Shown here piece after piece: positions 53,754 through 62,962 of a DNA stretch of 64,000 bases. Position 1 is the stretch's first letter, and each line of letters opens with the position of its first letter. Made by a program: the position numbers and the translations under genes. A model generated the notes under the pieces. The model had not been told where the DNA came from. It saw nothing but the letters and a program-made list of their open reading frames with translations, and did no database searches. The stretch is from Nitrospira sp. Its GTDB lineage: Bacteria; Nitrospirota; Nitrospiria; Nitrospirales; Nitrospiraceae. The stretch lies in assembly GCA_018242765.1 (NCBI GenBank), contig JAFEBH010000011.1:186001-250000 (forward strand), written 5' to 3'.

Positions 53754-53871
53754 GTTTCGCGTTTTGGGTTTCTGGTTTCGAGTTCTCAATCCGAAGCTCA
53801 AGGTTTCGAGTGACGAGTCTTGGGTTTCGTGTTTTTGGACTAGAAACCCGCAACCAGAAACTCGAGACTTT
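53754..53871. repeat. Degenerate GGTTTC-type inverted-repeat element
   Basis: Left half carries degenerate copies of GGGTTTCTGGTTTCGAG; the right half (TAGAAACCCGCAACCAGAAA) is their inverted counterpart. It fills the gap between the yceI stop and the dehydrogenase start and accounts for the odd N-terminal extension of that frame. Confidence 0.5.
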
Positions 53872-53880
53872 GCATGCCGT

Positions 53881-54492
53881 TTACGGCTGTTTTGCCTTAA
53901 TGCACTCAATGTCCAGATGAATGTGGACGTCGTCTCCGACGACCAATCCTCCGGTATCGAGGGTTTTGTTCCACACCATGCCGAAGTCCTTGCGATTTAG
54001 TTTGCCCTCAGCGGTGAATCCGGCTCGTGTATTCCCCCAAGGATCCTTCGTGATGCCGTTCAGCGTTCCGGTGAGGGGCACTTCCTTCGTCACGCCGTGC
54101 AACGTGAGATTGCCAATGACCTTGTAGCTCTCTCCGTCTTTCTGTGCGGTTTTCATCGTGTAGGTGATGGTCGGGAACTGTTTGACATCCAGGAAGTCGG
54201 CGTTGCGCAGGTGTCCGTCGCGTTTCTCATGGTTCGTATTGATTGAGTCGGCATTGATGGTCGCTTCGATTGCTTTGATGGTTCTTGCATCCACGTCCAT
54301 CTCGACGAATCCGCGATAGTCGAGAAACCGCCCCGAGGTCTTCGATATCACCATGTGCGCCACGCGGAACTCAATCAACGAGTGATCAGGATCGATATTC
54401 CAGCGAGCCGTCTCGGCGTGGACGTTGAGTGAGCACAACGCCAAGAAGCCCATCACGATGATGCTCTGTGTCCAGACTCGGCTCCTGTTCAT
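53881..54492 (-). CDS. YceI-family periplasmic protein
   Basis: 203-residue YceI lipocalin-like protein: signal peptide about 1-26, then ARWNIDPDHSLIEFRVAHM, SGRFLDYRGFVEMD, HEKRDGHLRNADFLDVKQFPTITY, and GNLTLHGVTKEVPL. The fold binds long isoprenoid chains or similar lipids. AAAGGGG precedes the ATG at 54492. Exact role unknown. Confidence 0.9.
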   Translation of the reverse strand: MNRSRVWTQSIIVMGFLALCSLNVHAETARWNIDPDHSLIEFRVAHMVISKTSGRFLDYRGFVEMDVDARTIKAIEATINADSINTNHEKRDGHLRNADFLDVKQFPTITYTMKTAQKDGESYKVIGNLTLHGVTKEVPLTGTLNGITKDPWGNTRAGFTAEGKLNRKDFGMVWNKTLDTGGLVVGDDVHIHLDIECIKAKQP

Positions 54493-54648
54493 AATCATCC
54501 CCTTTCAGCCTGTCCGCATGAGGCACGTTTCCTCTCGAGTGACCCAATTCTCTCGGGTGGTATCCTATCCGTCACCGGAAGGTGGTGCAACGTGTTTCTT
54601 TCGTTGAAACATGGATGTCCACTGGAGATGTTGGTATAGAATGAACCC

Positions 54649-55683
54649 ATGAAAGCACTCGTCAAAACTGTTGCAGGACCAGGTCTCACCCTCACTGATT
54701 GGGCGGACCCAACCCCGGGGCCACACGATGCTGTGATCAAGGTCGCAGCGACCTCGCTCTGTGGAACCGACGCCCATATCTATCGCTGGGACGAATGGGC
54801 GCAGCGGCGAATCCACCCGCCCCGGGTGATCGGCCATGAGTTGTGCGGCCACGTCGTGGAGGTGGGGCGCGAGGTGTCCCTCGTCAAGATCGGCGACTAT
54901 GTTGCCGCGGAATCGCACCTGACTTGTGGAATCTGTTTTCAGTGCCGGACAGGATTGGCGCATGTGTGTAAGAATTACCAGATCCTCGGAGTCGACCGAG
55001 ACGGATCCTACGCGCAGTATGTCGTCTTACCCGAAAGCGTCCTGTGGAAGACGGATCCGAGCATTCCTCCTGAGTTGGCCTGTCTGCAGGAGCCAATCGG
55101 CAATGCCGTTGATGCCGCATTGGCTGAAGACTTGACCGGCCAGACGGTGTTGATCACCGGATGTGGCCCGACCGGCTTGTTTGCTGCGGCGGTCGCACGA
55201 ACCGCCGGTGCGGCGACCATTATCGCATCAGACGTCAGTGACTACCGGCTGAGTTTAGCGAAGCAAGTTGGTGCTGATCATACTCTCAATGCCAAAACGA
55301 ATTCCCCAGACCAACTTGCGGCGACGATCCTCGACATCACCGTCGGTGAAGGGGTTGATGCTTCGTTGGAGATGTCGGGAAACCCGGAGGCCTTGCACCA
55401 GGCCTTTCGGGCAGTGAAGAACGGTGGGCGGGTCACGCTCTTCGGCATTCCCACCGGCCCTGTAACCTTTGATCTCCCAAACGAAATGATCTTCAAGGGG
55501 ATTCGTGTGTATGGAATTACGGGTCGGCGTTTGTTTGGAACCTGGTACCGGCTGGCCGGTCTCTTCAAAGCCGGTCTCAACATCCGGCCGGTCATCACCC
55601 ATTCGTTTCCACTAACCGAGTTCGCGACCGGGTTTGCGTTGATCCAGTCTGGGCAATGCGGGAAAGTAGTCTTGATCCCGTAA
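54649..55683 (+). CDS. tdh: L-threonine 3-dehydrogenase
   Basis: 344-residue medium-chain zinc dehydrogenase: catalytic zinc Cys38 in SLCGTDAHIYRWDEW, GHELCGHVV, structural zinc Cys in CGICFQCRTGLAHVC, NAD motif ITGCGPTGLFAAAVA, and EMSGNPEAL as in Tdh. It oxidises threonine to 2-amino-3-ketobutyrate with NAD+. The kbl gene follows, so the pair turns threonine into glycine and acetyl-CoA. Confidence 0.9.
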   Translation: MKALVKTVAGPGLTLTDWADPTPGPHDAVIKVAATSLCGTDAHIYRWDEWAQRRIHPPRVIGHELCGHVVEVGREVSLVKIGDYVAAESHLTCGICFQCRTGLAHVCKNYQILGVDRDGSYAQYVVLPESVLWKTDPSIPPELACLQEPIGNAVDAALAEDLTGQTVLITGCGPTGLFAAAVARTAGAATIIASDVSDYRLSLAKQVGADHTLNAKTNSPDQLAATILDITVGEGVDASLEMSGNPEALHQAFRAVKNGGRVTLFGIPTGPVTFDLPNEMIFKGIRVYGITGRRLFGTWYRLAGLFKAGLNIRPVITHSFPLTEFATGFALIQSGQCGKVVLIP

Positions 55684-55770
55684 GGAGTGAGGGGTGAGGT
55701 GTGAAATGAACGAATGCGATTGCGAGATTTTCCTCAAGCCCCTCACCCCTTACCGTTTACCCTTCACCAA
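55684..55770. repeat. G-rich/C-rich imperfect inverted repeat, copy 3
   Basis: GGAGTGAGGGGTGAGG right after the tdh stop faces CCCCTCACCCCTTAC before kbl. Same build as the elements at 39605 and 50222; here inside the tdh-kbl operon. Confidence 0.5.
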
Positions 55771-55776
55771 CTGATT

Positions 55777-56967
55777 ATGGCTTACGATTCCCTTAAACAG
55801 ATTCTCGATACTCAACTCACCGACATTCGCGCCAAGGGCCTGTATAAAGCAGAGCGGCGTATTCTCGGCCCACAAGGTTCGGACATCCGGGTCTCTCAAG
55901 GCTCGGTGTTGAATCTCTGCGCCAATAATTATCTGGGACTCGCGAATCATCCGGCCATTGTCCAGGCTACGAAGACAGGGCTGGACACACACGGCTATGG
56001 CATGGCCTCGGTGCGGTTTATTTGCGGCACGCAAGATCTGCACCAACAACTGGAACAAGCTATCAGTACATTTCTCGGTACCGAGGACACAATCCTCTAC
56101 AGCTCCTGCTTTGATGCAAACGGAGGACTGTTTGAAGTGTTGCTGGATGAGCGCGATGCCGTCATCAGCGATGCGTTGAACCATGCGAGTCTGATCGACG
56201 GCATCCGGCTCTGCAAAGCCAAACGATTTCGGTACGCCCATTCCGACATGACGGATCTCGAGGCGCGGCTGCAGGAAGCTGCTGGGTGTCGTCTCCGATT
56301 AATTGTCACGGACGGTGTCTTCTCGATGGATGGTGACCTGGCCAAGCTTGATCGAATTACCGGACTGGCGGAACGATACGACGCGGCCGTCATTGTCGAT
56401 GACAGCCATGCCACCGGGGTGCTTGGTCCGCAGGGGAGGGGCACCCCGGCTCACTTTGGTGTGGCCGACCGCATCGAGATCGTGACGAGTACCCTGGGAA
56501 AGACACTCGGGGGTGCGACGGGTGGATTCACATCTGGCAGGACGGAGATTGTCGAGTTGCTGCGCCAACGGTCGCGGCCCTATCTGTTTTCCAACTCCCT
56601 TCCTCCGCCGATTGCGGCCGGGGCATTCTGTGCACTCGGTCTCGTGGCGCAGGGCGATCATCTTCGGCAACAGCTTCGTGCCAATGCTGCCTTCTTCAGA
56701 GATGAGCTGATGAAGCTTGGGTTTCGGCTCGTTCCGGGCGAGCATCCCATCATTCCGGTGATGTTGGGTGACGCCGCCCTCGCCACTTCGATGGCGGAGG
56801 CTTTACTCAAAGAAGGAGTCTACGTCGTCGGATTCAGCTATCCAGTCGTTCCGCAGGGGCAGGCAAGGATTCGGACCCAAATGTCGGCGGCCCATACCCC
56901 TGCTCAGTTACAACGGGCTGTGACGGCGTTTGCCAAGGTGGGTCGCGCTCTCGGGGTCATTCCATAG
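55777..56967 (+). CDS. kbl: 2-amino-3-ketobutyrate CoA ligase
   Basis: 396-residue PLP enzyme of the alpha-oxoamine synthase family: [23 protein letters not shown], and the PLP lysine in [13 protein letters not shown]. It splits 2-amino-3-ketobutyrate with CoA into glycine and acetyl-CoA, the step after Tdh. The start is the ATG after the repeat element; upstream codons only read the repeat. Confidence 0.92.
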   Translation: MAYDSLKQILDTQLTDIRAKGLYKAERRILGPQGSDIRVSQGSVLNLCANNYLGLANHPAIVQATKTGLDTHGYGMASVRFICGTQDLHQQLEQAISTFLGTEDTILYSSCFDANGGLFEVLLDERDAVISDALNHASLIDGIRLCKAKRFRYAHSDMTDLEARLQEAAGCRLRLIVTDGVFSMDGDLAKLDRITGLAERYDAAVIVDDSHATGVLGPQGRGTPAHFGVADRIEIVTSTLGKTLGGATGGFTSGRTEIVELLRQRSRPYLFSNSLPPPIAAGAFCALGLVAQGDHLRQQLRANAAFFRDELMKLGFRLVPGEHPIIPVMLGDAALATSMAEALLKEGVYVVGFSYPVVPQGQARIRTQMSAAHTPAQLQRAVTAFAKVGRALGVIP

Positions 56968-57052
56968 GCGTCCTCACTCGTATCCATCCGAATTGACATT
57001 TCGCAGCCAGCTCAGTATTCTCTGGGACTTTATTATGTGAAGGAGTAGGGCT

Positions 57053-57535
57053 ATGAAAGTTATTCTTCAAGAAACCCTGGAAGGGGTAGGTCATCTCGGC
57101 GATCTCATCAACGTTGCCGATGGATTTGCGAGAAACTACTTGCTGCCTCGGCGGAAGGCCGTCGAAGCCGACAGTCGGAGCATCAAGGCTTTCGAGCATG
57201 CCAAACGAGTAGCGGCTGAGAAGGCCAAGAAAGAAAAGCTGGAAATCGAGGTCCATGCCAAGAAAGTCTCGGCGGTGTCGCTGACGATCGAGATGCAGGC
57301 GGGCAAGGACGATAAGCTGTTCGGCTCCGTCACCACGAAAGACATCGCAGAAGGCTTGGCGGCGCAGGGTGTCACGGTGGATCGGCGAAAGATTCAATTG
57401 GCACAGCCGATCAAAGAACTCGGTACGGTGGTTGTTCCGATCAAGATGCCGAGGGATGTGGTGGCCACGGTGAAAGTTCATGTGGTGAAGAAGCAAGACG
57501 CACAAGAAGCTGAAGCGCCGACCACATCAGCATAG
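57053..57535 (+). CDS. rplI: 50S ribosomal protein L9
   Basis: 160-residue L9: compact N-terminal domain ([33 protein letters not shown]), long connecting helix (about 41-75, rich in Lys/Ala/Glu), and a C-terminal domain ([13 protein letters not shown]). A short acidic tail follows. AAGGAG precedes the ATG. glyA begins ten bases after its stop. Confidence 0.95.
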   Translation: MKVILQETLEGVGHLGDLINVADGFARNYLLPRRKAVEADSRSIKAFEHAKRVAAEKAKKEKLEIEVHAKKVSAVSLTIEMQAGKDDKLFGSVTTKDIAEGLAAQGVTVDRRKIQLAQPIKELGTVVVPIKMPRDVVATVKVHVVKKQDAQEAEAPTTSA

Positions 57536-57545
57536 GGATTCGACG

Positions 57546-58820
57546 ATGGATACGATGAACAGCTATGCACTCGGTTCCTGGGATGCCCTGAAGTCAGCAG
57601 ATCCTGAGGTTTGTTCGGCGATTGAGGCTGAGGAAATTCGGCAACGCGAAAAGTTGTTGCTGATTGCTTCGGAGAACTTCGCCAGTCCTGCGGTCTTGGC
57701 GGCGCAAGGCTCGTTGCTCACCAACAAGTATGCCGAAGGCTATCCTGGGAAGCGGTACTACGGTGGGTGTCAGCATGCGGATGAAGTTGAGGATTTGGCC
57801 ATCCAGCGCTGTAAGCAAATCTTTGGGGCTGAGCATGTCAATGTACAGCCGCACTCCGGCTCGCAGGCCAACATGGCGGCGTATCTGTCCGTCCTTAAAG
57901 CAGGCGATACGATTTTGGGGATGGATCTTGCTCAGGGTGGCCACCTCACGCACGGAAGCAAAGTCAATTTCTCCGGAATTCTCTTCCGTGTCTTTTCCTA
58001 TGGAGTCGATCGCCAGACCGAGACCATTGATTACGATGCCGTTCAGAAGGTTGCGGAAGAGTGCCGTCCACGTATGATCGTGGTCGGAGCCAGTGCCTAT
58101 GCCAGGATCTTGGATTTCCCTCGCTTCCAGCAGATCGCCAAATCCGTCGGGGCCTATTTGTTGGTGGATATCGCCCACATTGCCGGGCTCATTGCTGCGG
58201 GACTTCATCCGAACCCGGTTCCCTATGCAGACTTCGTGACGACGACGACTCATAAGACGCTGCGTGGGCCTCGTGGCGGGGTGACGATGTGTCGAGCAGA
58301 ATATGCCAAGGCCGTCGACAAATTGGTGTTTCCGGGGCTGCAGGGTGGCCCGTTGATGCATGTCATCGCGGCCAAGGCTGTGGCCTTCAAGGAGGCCTTG
58401 TCCCCGGGGTTCAAGCGTTATCAACAACAAGTTTTAGCCAATGCGAAAGTGTTGGCACAGGGATTCGTAGATCGCGGCTATAAGATCGTTTCGGGTGGCA
58501 CCGATACCCATCTCATGCTGCTGAATCTCTCGAACAAGGAGATTACCGGGAAAGAGGCGGACGCGGCGCTCGATGCTGCAGGAATTATCGTCAACAAGAA
58601 TGCCGTGCCGTACGATGAAAAACCGCCGGCGGTGGCGAGCGGTATCCGCTTAGGGTCGCCCATCGTATCGACACGCGGGATGCGTGAGCCGGAGATGAAA
58701 CAGATTGTCGGCTTAGTCGACCGTGTCCTCCAGCACCGACAGGACCAGACGATCTTGGAAGAGGTTCGTGAGCAGGCCAAAGTTTTGTGCGGCCGGTTCC
58801 CAATCTTTCATCCCTACTAG
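57546..58820 (+). CDS. glyA: Serine hydroxymethyltransferase
   Basis: 424-residue PLP enzyme: [48 protein letters not shown], and the PLP lysine in [14 protein letters not shown]. It converts serine and tetrahydrofolate to glycine and methylene-THF, linking to the Tdh-Kbl glycine supply upstream. Placed just after rplI and before nrdR. Confidence 0.97.
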   Translation: MDTMNSYALGSWDALKSADPEVCSAIEAEEIRQREKLLLIASENFASPAVLAAQGSLLTNKYAEGYPGKRYYGGCQHADEVEDLAIQRCKQIFGAEHVNVQPHSGSQANMAAYLSVLKAGDTILGMDLAQGGHLTHGSKVNFSGILFRVFSYGVDRQTETIDYDAVQKVAEECRPRMIVVGASAYARILDFPRFQQIAKSVGAYLLVDIAHIAGLIAAGLHPNPVPYADFVTTTTHKTLRGPRGGVTMCRAEYAKAVDKLVFPGLQGGPLMHVIAAKAVAFKEALSPGFKRYQQQVLANAKVLAQGFVDRGYKIVSGGTDTHLMLLNLSNKEITGKEADAALDAAGIIVNKNAVPYDEKPPAVASGIRLGSPIVSTRGMREPEMKQIVGLVDRVLQHRQDQTILEEVREQAKVLCGRFPIFHPY

Positions 58821-58852
58821 TCAGCCGATAGCCAGAGAGCAGGTCGCCCGCA

Positions 58853-59317
58853 GTGAAATGTCCCTTCTGCGATGAACTTGAAGACAAGGTAGTCGATTCC
58901 CGCATGGCCAAAGAAGGCGAGGTCATCCGTCGCCGTCGCGAATGCCTTGGGTGTAAACGCCGCTATACGACCTACGAGCGTGTCGAAGAGATTCTCCCGG
59001 TTGTCGTGAAAAAGGACGGCCGGCGTGAATCGTTCGATCGCAATAAGATTCTCGTGGGCTTAAAAAAAGCCTGCGAAAAACGGCCGATCAGTATCAGCAC
59101 TATTGAGGCTGTGACCGACCGCATTGAAAAACATATTCAAGAGATGGGCGAGACGGAGATCGAAAGCCGGATCGTGGGGGAAGAAGTGATGAAGGAACTG
59201 CATCAACTGGACCAGGTCGCCTATGTCCGATTTGCGTCGGTGTATCGGGAATTCAAGGACATTGACCAATTCATGGACGAGTTGAAGACCTTGGCGCAGG
59301 AACGTAGCGAGCCTTGA
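58853..59317 (+). CDS. nrdR: Transcriptional repressor NrdR
   Basis: 154-residue regulator of ribonucleotide reductase genes: N-terminal zinc ribbon CPFC (3-6) and CLGCKRRY (31-38), then an ATP-cone (about 49-139; [43 protein letters not shown]) that senses ATP/dATP. Starts at GTG, 33 bases after glyA, a common genomic arrangement. Confidence 0.95.
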   Translation: MKCPFCDELEDKVVDSRMAKEGEVIRRRRECLGCKRRYTTYERVEEILPVVVKKDGRRESFDRNKILVGLKKACEKRPISISTIEAVTDRIEKHIQEMGETEIESRIVGEEVMKELHQLDQVAYVRFASVYREFKDIDQFMDELKTLAQERSEP

Positions 59318-59467
59318 CCCTCGATCACTGTTGCCCCATCTCTCCTCTCAACAGAGTTCTGTCTAGGGTATTCATATCCTGCATGGTGGTCAGGCCGGCG
59401 ATTTGAGTATGAGCAGGATGGTGAGCATGTCCTCCCGAATTGTTCAGGCCACCCTTTTAGAATCTCC

Positions 59468-60577
59468 ATGCCGATGATCAAGCCGCTGTCTCAGCGTGGG
59501 AAGCGAAACCAATCGACCTCTGCGGCAACCAGCGTCGCTATCATTGGTGCCGGTCGCGGCGGCACCGCACTGATTGAGATCTTTGCGAACGACCCGTTGG
59601 TGCAGATCGTCGGCGTCGCGGAGATCAATCCTGAGGCACCGGGACTTGCATTGGCCAAACAATTGAAAATCCCGGTGACCCAAGACTATCAGCACTTACT
59701 CACGATGGAGCGTGTCGACCTGATCATTGATGTGTCGGGGGACCCAGATGTGTGGCAATTTCTCCAAGATTTTCACCGGATGGGTGTGACCGTCATTGGA
59801 GGAGTCAGTGCAAAATTCATGTGGGAGCTGATCGAAGCCAGAATTCGGGCGACGGCGGAGATCGAGAAAACCCTGAACAAGTATCAATCCCTCTATCGAT
59901 TGTATGTGAAGGAAACCGGTGCAGCGGTGACGGATGAACGGACCAGAATTGCCTGCGAGATTCATGATGGATTCGTGCAGATCTTGGCAGGGGTCAACTT
60001 CAAGCTCGATCTATGCCAGCAGCTGCTTCGAAAGAATCCACGCGCAAGTTTGGCTACCCTCAAGGAGAGCAAGGCTCAGCTGAAACTGGCGATTCAGGAG
60101 GCCCGTCAGGTCATCTTCAATTTGCGTCCCCTGCACTATGACAAGATGGAATTGATTCCGGCGCTGACCAACTATTTCAAGTCCTATCAAACTCAGACGC
60201 ATATCACCACCAAGTTTGCCTTCTCCGGGGACGAGCAAATTCTGTTTCCTCGGACGAAGATGTTTCTCTTTCGCATCATCCAAGAAGCGTTGGGCAATGT
60301 TGAAAAACATGCCAAGGCAGACCGTGTGACGATCAAGTTGGATATCGACATCGATCTCTTGCGGGTGACGATCACCGATAACGGAATTGGATTCGATATG
60401 GACACCGTATTGCGGGACCCTGAAAAGTGGGACCATTTTGGGATTAAGGGGATTTTGGAACGATCGCGATTGGTCGGAGGGGAGGGGCGAGTCGAATCCA
60501 AACCGGGGAAAGGCACACGTATCGTCGTTGAAGTGCCGTTGGGTCAGAAGGAGGAACGACAGCATGGAAAAGATTAA
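59468..60577 (+). CDS. Rossmann-domain-fused sensor histidine kinase (NarX/DesK class)
   Basis: 369-residue soluble histidine kinase with an unusual sensor. Residues about 22-125 are an NAD(P)-binding-like Rossmann domain (VAIIGAGRGGTALIEIF, VDLIIDVSGDPDVWQFL) resembling the oxidoreductase or homoserine-dehydrogenase fold. A HisKA_3 dimerisation domain follows with IHDGFVQ (phospho-His166), then the ATPase domain: N-box QEALGNVEKH (Asn277), G1 DNGIGFD (305-311), G2 GIKGILER. No membrane helix. The cognate NarL-type regulator overlaps its end by 14 bases. Sensing NAD(H) or a bound metabolite is a plausible inference. Confidence 0.85.
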   Translation: MPMIKPLSQRGKRNQSTSAATSVAIIGAGRGGTALIEIFANDPLVQIVGVAEINPEAPGLALAKQLKIPVTQDYQHLLTMERVDLIIDVSGDPDVWQFLQDFHRMGVTVIGGVSAKFMWELIEARIRATAEIEKTLNKYQSLYRLYVKETGAAVTDERTRIACEIHDGFVQILAGVNFKLDLCQQLLRKNPRASLATLKESKAQLKLAIQEARQVIFNLRPLHYDKMELIPALTNYFKSYQTQTHITTKFAFSGDEQILFPRTKMFLFRIIQEALGNVEKHAKADRVTIKLDIDIDLLRVTITDNGIGFDMDTVLRDPEKWDHFGIKGILERSRLVGGEGRVESKPGKGTRIVVEVPLGQKEERQHGKD

Positions 60578-61235
60578 GGTCCTCATCGCCGACGATCATC
60601 GGGTCGTCCGAGAAGGGTTGGCTGCCATCCTGAAAACGAAGGAAGACATTCATGTCATCGGGGAGGCGCAGGATGGGATGGAAGCGGTGGAGAAAGCTCG
60701 TGCATTGCTTCCGGACGTCATCCTGATGGACGTGAGTATGCCGCGGATGGGTGGCGTCGAGGCGACCAGACAGATCAAGCGCGAGTTCCCGCACATCGGT
60801 GTCGTTGCGTTGACCATGTATGAGGAGCAGCAATATATCTTTGATCTGGTCCGCGCAGGTGCGACGGGATACTTGCTGAAAGATTCCGAATCGTCGCAGA
60901 TTGTGGCGGCCATTCGTGCGATCTATCGCGGAGAATCGTTGATCCACCCATCGGTCGCCAGCAAGATTCTGGCGGAGTTTTCGCTCATGGCCCAGAAAAA
61001 GGGGAAAAAGCCGGCATGGGCCGAACATGACTTAACGGAACGAGAGATTACCGTGTTGCGGTTGGTTGCCGATGGAAAGACCAATAAGGAAATCGCCAAC
61101 AGCCTGGATTTGAGTGAAAAGACGGTAAAGAATCATGTCCGGAACATCTTTCACAAACTGCAAGTCTATGACCGTACACAGGCGGCCATTCTTGCCATCC
61201 GCAAAGGTCTGATCGAGCTGGATCCGAAGCGGTAG
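60564..61235 (+). CDS. NarL/FixJ-family response regulator
   Basis: 223-residue response regulator: receiver domain with the acidic pair ADDH (10-11), phosphoacceptor Asp56 in LMDVSMP and Lys in YLLKDSES, then a LuxR-type helix-turn-helix (about 155-215; LTEREITVLRLVADGKTNKEIANSL, VKNHVRNIFHKL). AAGGAGG lies before its ATG inside the kinase gene, so expression is coupled. Targets unknown. Confidence 0.93.
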   Translation: MEKIKVLIADDHRVVREGLAAILKTKEDIHVIGEAQDGMEAVEKARALLPDVILMDVSMPRMGGVEATRQIKREFPHIGVVALTMYEEQQYIFDLVRAGATGYLLKDSESSQIVAAIRAIYRGESLIHPSVASKILAEFSLMAQKKGKKPAWAEHDLTEREITVLRLVADGKTNKEIANSLDLSEKTVKNHVRNIFHKLQVYDRTQAAILAIRKGLIELDPKR

Positions 61236-61390
61236 AGGCTTTCGGCGGATACGGCTCGCTTGCCTGTCACCAGAGGCGTGTGTGCTTCCGTTGAGAGGTG
61301 GGAGCAGGGGTGAGTCGCAAGCGAGACCGGAGATAGGCTCCAAGTCCTGAGTGAGGAAGGGGCTAGAAACATCTTGAGCGAGATGACCTG

Positions 61391-62752
61391 CTAGAACAGC
61401 CCTCGAATTACGGTAATTGTGTACGTGGAGCTGTTGATTCCATCCTCTGCCCTCACATCAATGTTGACGGGTGTCCCGATCCCAAACCCCGGTGTGACAG
61501 TCACCTGGCCGGTTGGGGTACCGGGTGAGGCGATCACCGAACCGAGCGCAGACATTGTGGCGTTTGGATCGGATTTTGTCGCCGTGAGGGTGACGCTGCC
61601 GATGAGGAGGCCGACCTTCACTTCATAGTTCTTCCTGTCCGGAGTAAAGATCGGTGGATCGAAGGATCCGGCATTTGTCGTCAAGGCGGCCAGACTCGCA
61701 TTGTTTGAAGGGAGTGGTCGTTTGACGATGAGACGGTATTCTCGTGGAACGACACTAGGATCCGGCGCGGCGACGGTAATGGCCAGAGGTAGCTCTGATC
61801 CTGGTGCCCCTAACTGGAAAGTCCCGGTACCAGTCTCGAGCCCCGCACCAGCCGTTATGTTCCCAGACATTGCCGCAAGCCGATCAGACTTGGTGGCCGT
61901 GACGGTCACCTGTTCAGCCGTGGTCGGTGCTGTCACGGTGTAGGCTGTGGTTGCCGGATCAAACGGACGATCGAAGGTGCCTGGTATGACGGACAACTCC
62001 CTTAGCGTATTGTTGCCAGATAGTCGGGTGACGGTGATCTGGTAAGTTTTCTTGCTGCCGTTTGGTGCGGTCAGCTCGATCGACACGAGGGTGGACGTTC
62101 CTGGCCCACCAAGTGTGATCGGCAATTGTCCTGGATTGATCCCTGGTCCGATGGTCACGGAGCTCAGCCCTGAACTCATCAGCATCGTAGCATTCTGGTC
62201 GGATTTGGTTGCCTCGACTGTGACCTGCTCAATGGTGTTGGAAACATTGGCTGTGTAGTCAAGGGTATTCGCATCAATTCCCGGTGCCAACGGTTGAGCG
62301 ACGTTGTTGGCTGTCACCTTCAAGGCCGATACGCTATTGTCGTTCGATAGTCGTGTGACCGCGACACGGTACTTGCTTTCGATCCCATTTTGCGAGGAAG
62401 CGACTACCTCGATGGGTGTGGTCGACCCTGGCTGGCCAAGTGACACAGGGTGACCTTGTCCTGCAGGCGTACTCGTTCCGTTAATGAGGATCGTTGTTGT
62501 GGTGTCTTTGGGACTGGCCGTCACTGTAATACTGGTCACAACGGTGGGCACGATGGCGGTATAGCTGGTGATATTGCTGGAAAACTCCGGCTGGAGCGTA
62601 CCGGGGGGGGTGATCACCAAGCTAGAAAGAGGAACTTCTACTGTGTTCTCTGAAGTCGATACGCTGTCTCTGCAACCAGAGGCGCTAAGGCAGAGGGTAA
62701 CGAGAAAGACAGCAGTGATCTGGTAGCGTGCGGAAATGAGCAGGTTTCTCAT
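61391..62752 (-). CDS. Lipoprotein with cadherin-like beta-sandwich repeats
   Basis: 453-residue exported protein: lipobox SASGC near residue 27, then four to five copies of an approximately 90-residue cadherin-like beta-sandwich unit, recognisable by L-x2-L-x4-G-x-L-x-P-x-F-x3-T-x-Y-T openings, TKSDxxATM middles and S/TYxITVxR ends. Such repeats form elongated surface or adhesion stalks. The last unit is nearly identical, also at DNA level, to the last unit of the gene at 62963, so a duplication or gene conversion joined them. Confidence 0.8.
   Translation of the reverse strand: MRNLLISARYQITAVFLVTLCLSASGCRDSVSTSENTVEVPLSSLVITPPGTLQPEFSSNITSYTAIVPTVVTSITVTASPKDTTTTILINGTSTPAGQGHPVSLGQPGSTTPIEVVASSQNGIESKYRVAVTRLSNDNSVSALKVTANNVAQPLAPGIDANTLDYTANVSNTIEQVTVEATKSDQNATMLMSSGLSSVTIGPGINPGQLPITLGGPGTSTLVSIELTAPNGSKKTYQITVTRLSGNNTLRELSVIPGTFDRPFDPATTAYTVTAPTTAEQVTVTATKSDRLAAMSGNITAGAGLETGTGTFQLGAPGSELPLAITVAAPDPSVVPREYRLIVKRPLPSNNASLAALTTNAGSFDPPIFTPDRKNYEVKVGLLIGSVTLTATKSDPNATMSALGSVIASPGTPTGQVTVTPGFGIGTPVNIDVRAEDGINSSTYTITVIRGLF
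61496..61540. repeat. 45-bp identical repeat in cadherin-like genes, copy 1
   Basis: Identical over 45 bases to 63068-63112 and similar for about 60 more, inside the last repeat unit of both genes. Confidence 0.75.
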
Positions 62753-62962
62753 GGACACATGGTCACTTTCTCAGTACCCGGGAAGATGGTCTGTCTGATT
62801 TTGACGAATAAAGCAAGTGTATAGAGGTGCTATGGGCTGATTGAGGATCTGCATGCCATCACCAAGCACGCGTGCCAATATATGACACCTATAGCGAATC
62901 TACGTGGTCGGGTCAATCGAAAGTGCCGAAGAACTTCACGTTTTCATCATAGAGGCCGGCTT

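Noticed and set aside
53737..53853. N-terminal extension of the alcohol dehydrogenase
   Set aside because: The extra 39 codons only translate the degenerate repeat element; the later ATG fits the family length.
55714..55776. N-terminal extension of Kbl
   Set aside because: It reads through the C-rich arm of a repeat; the ATG at 55777 matches the family start.
57594..58430. Minus-strand frame of 278 codons
   Set aside because: It is the antisense shadow of glyA.
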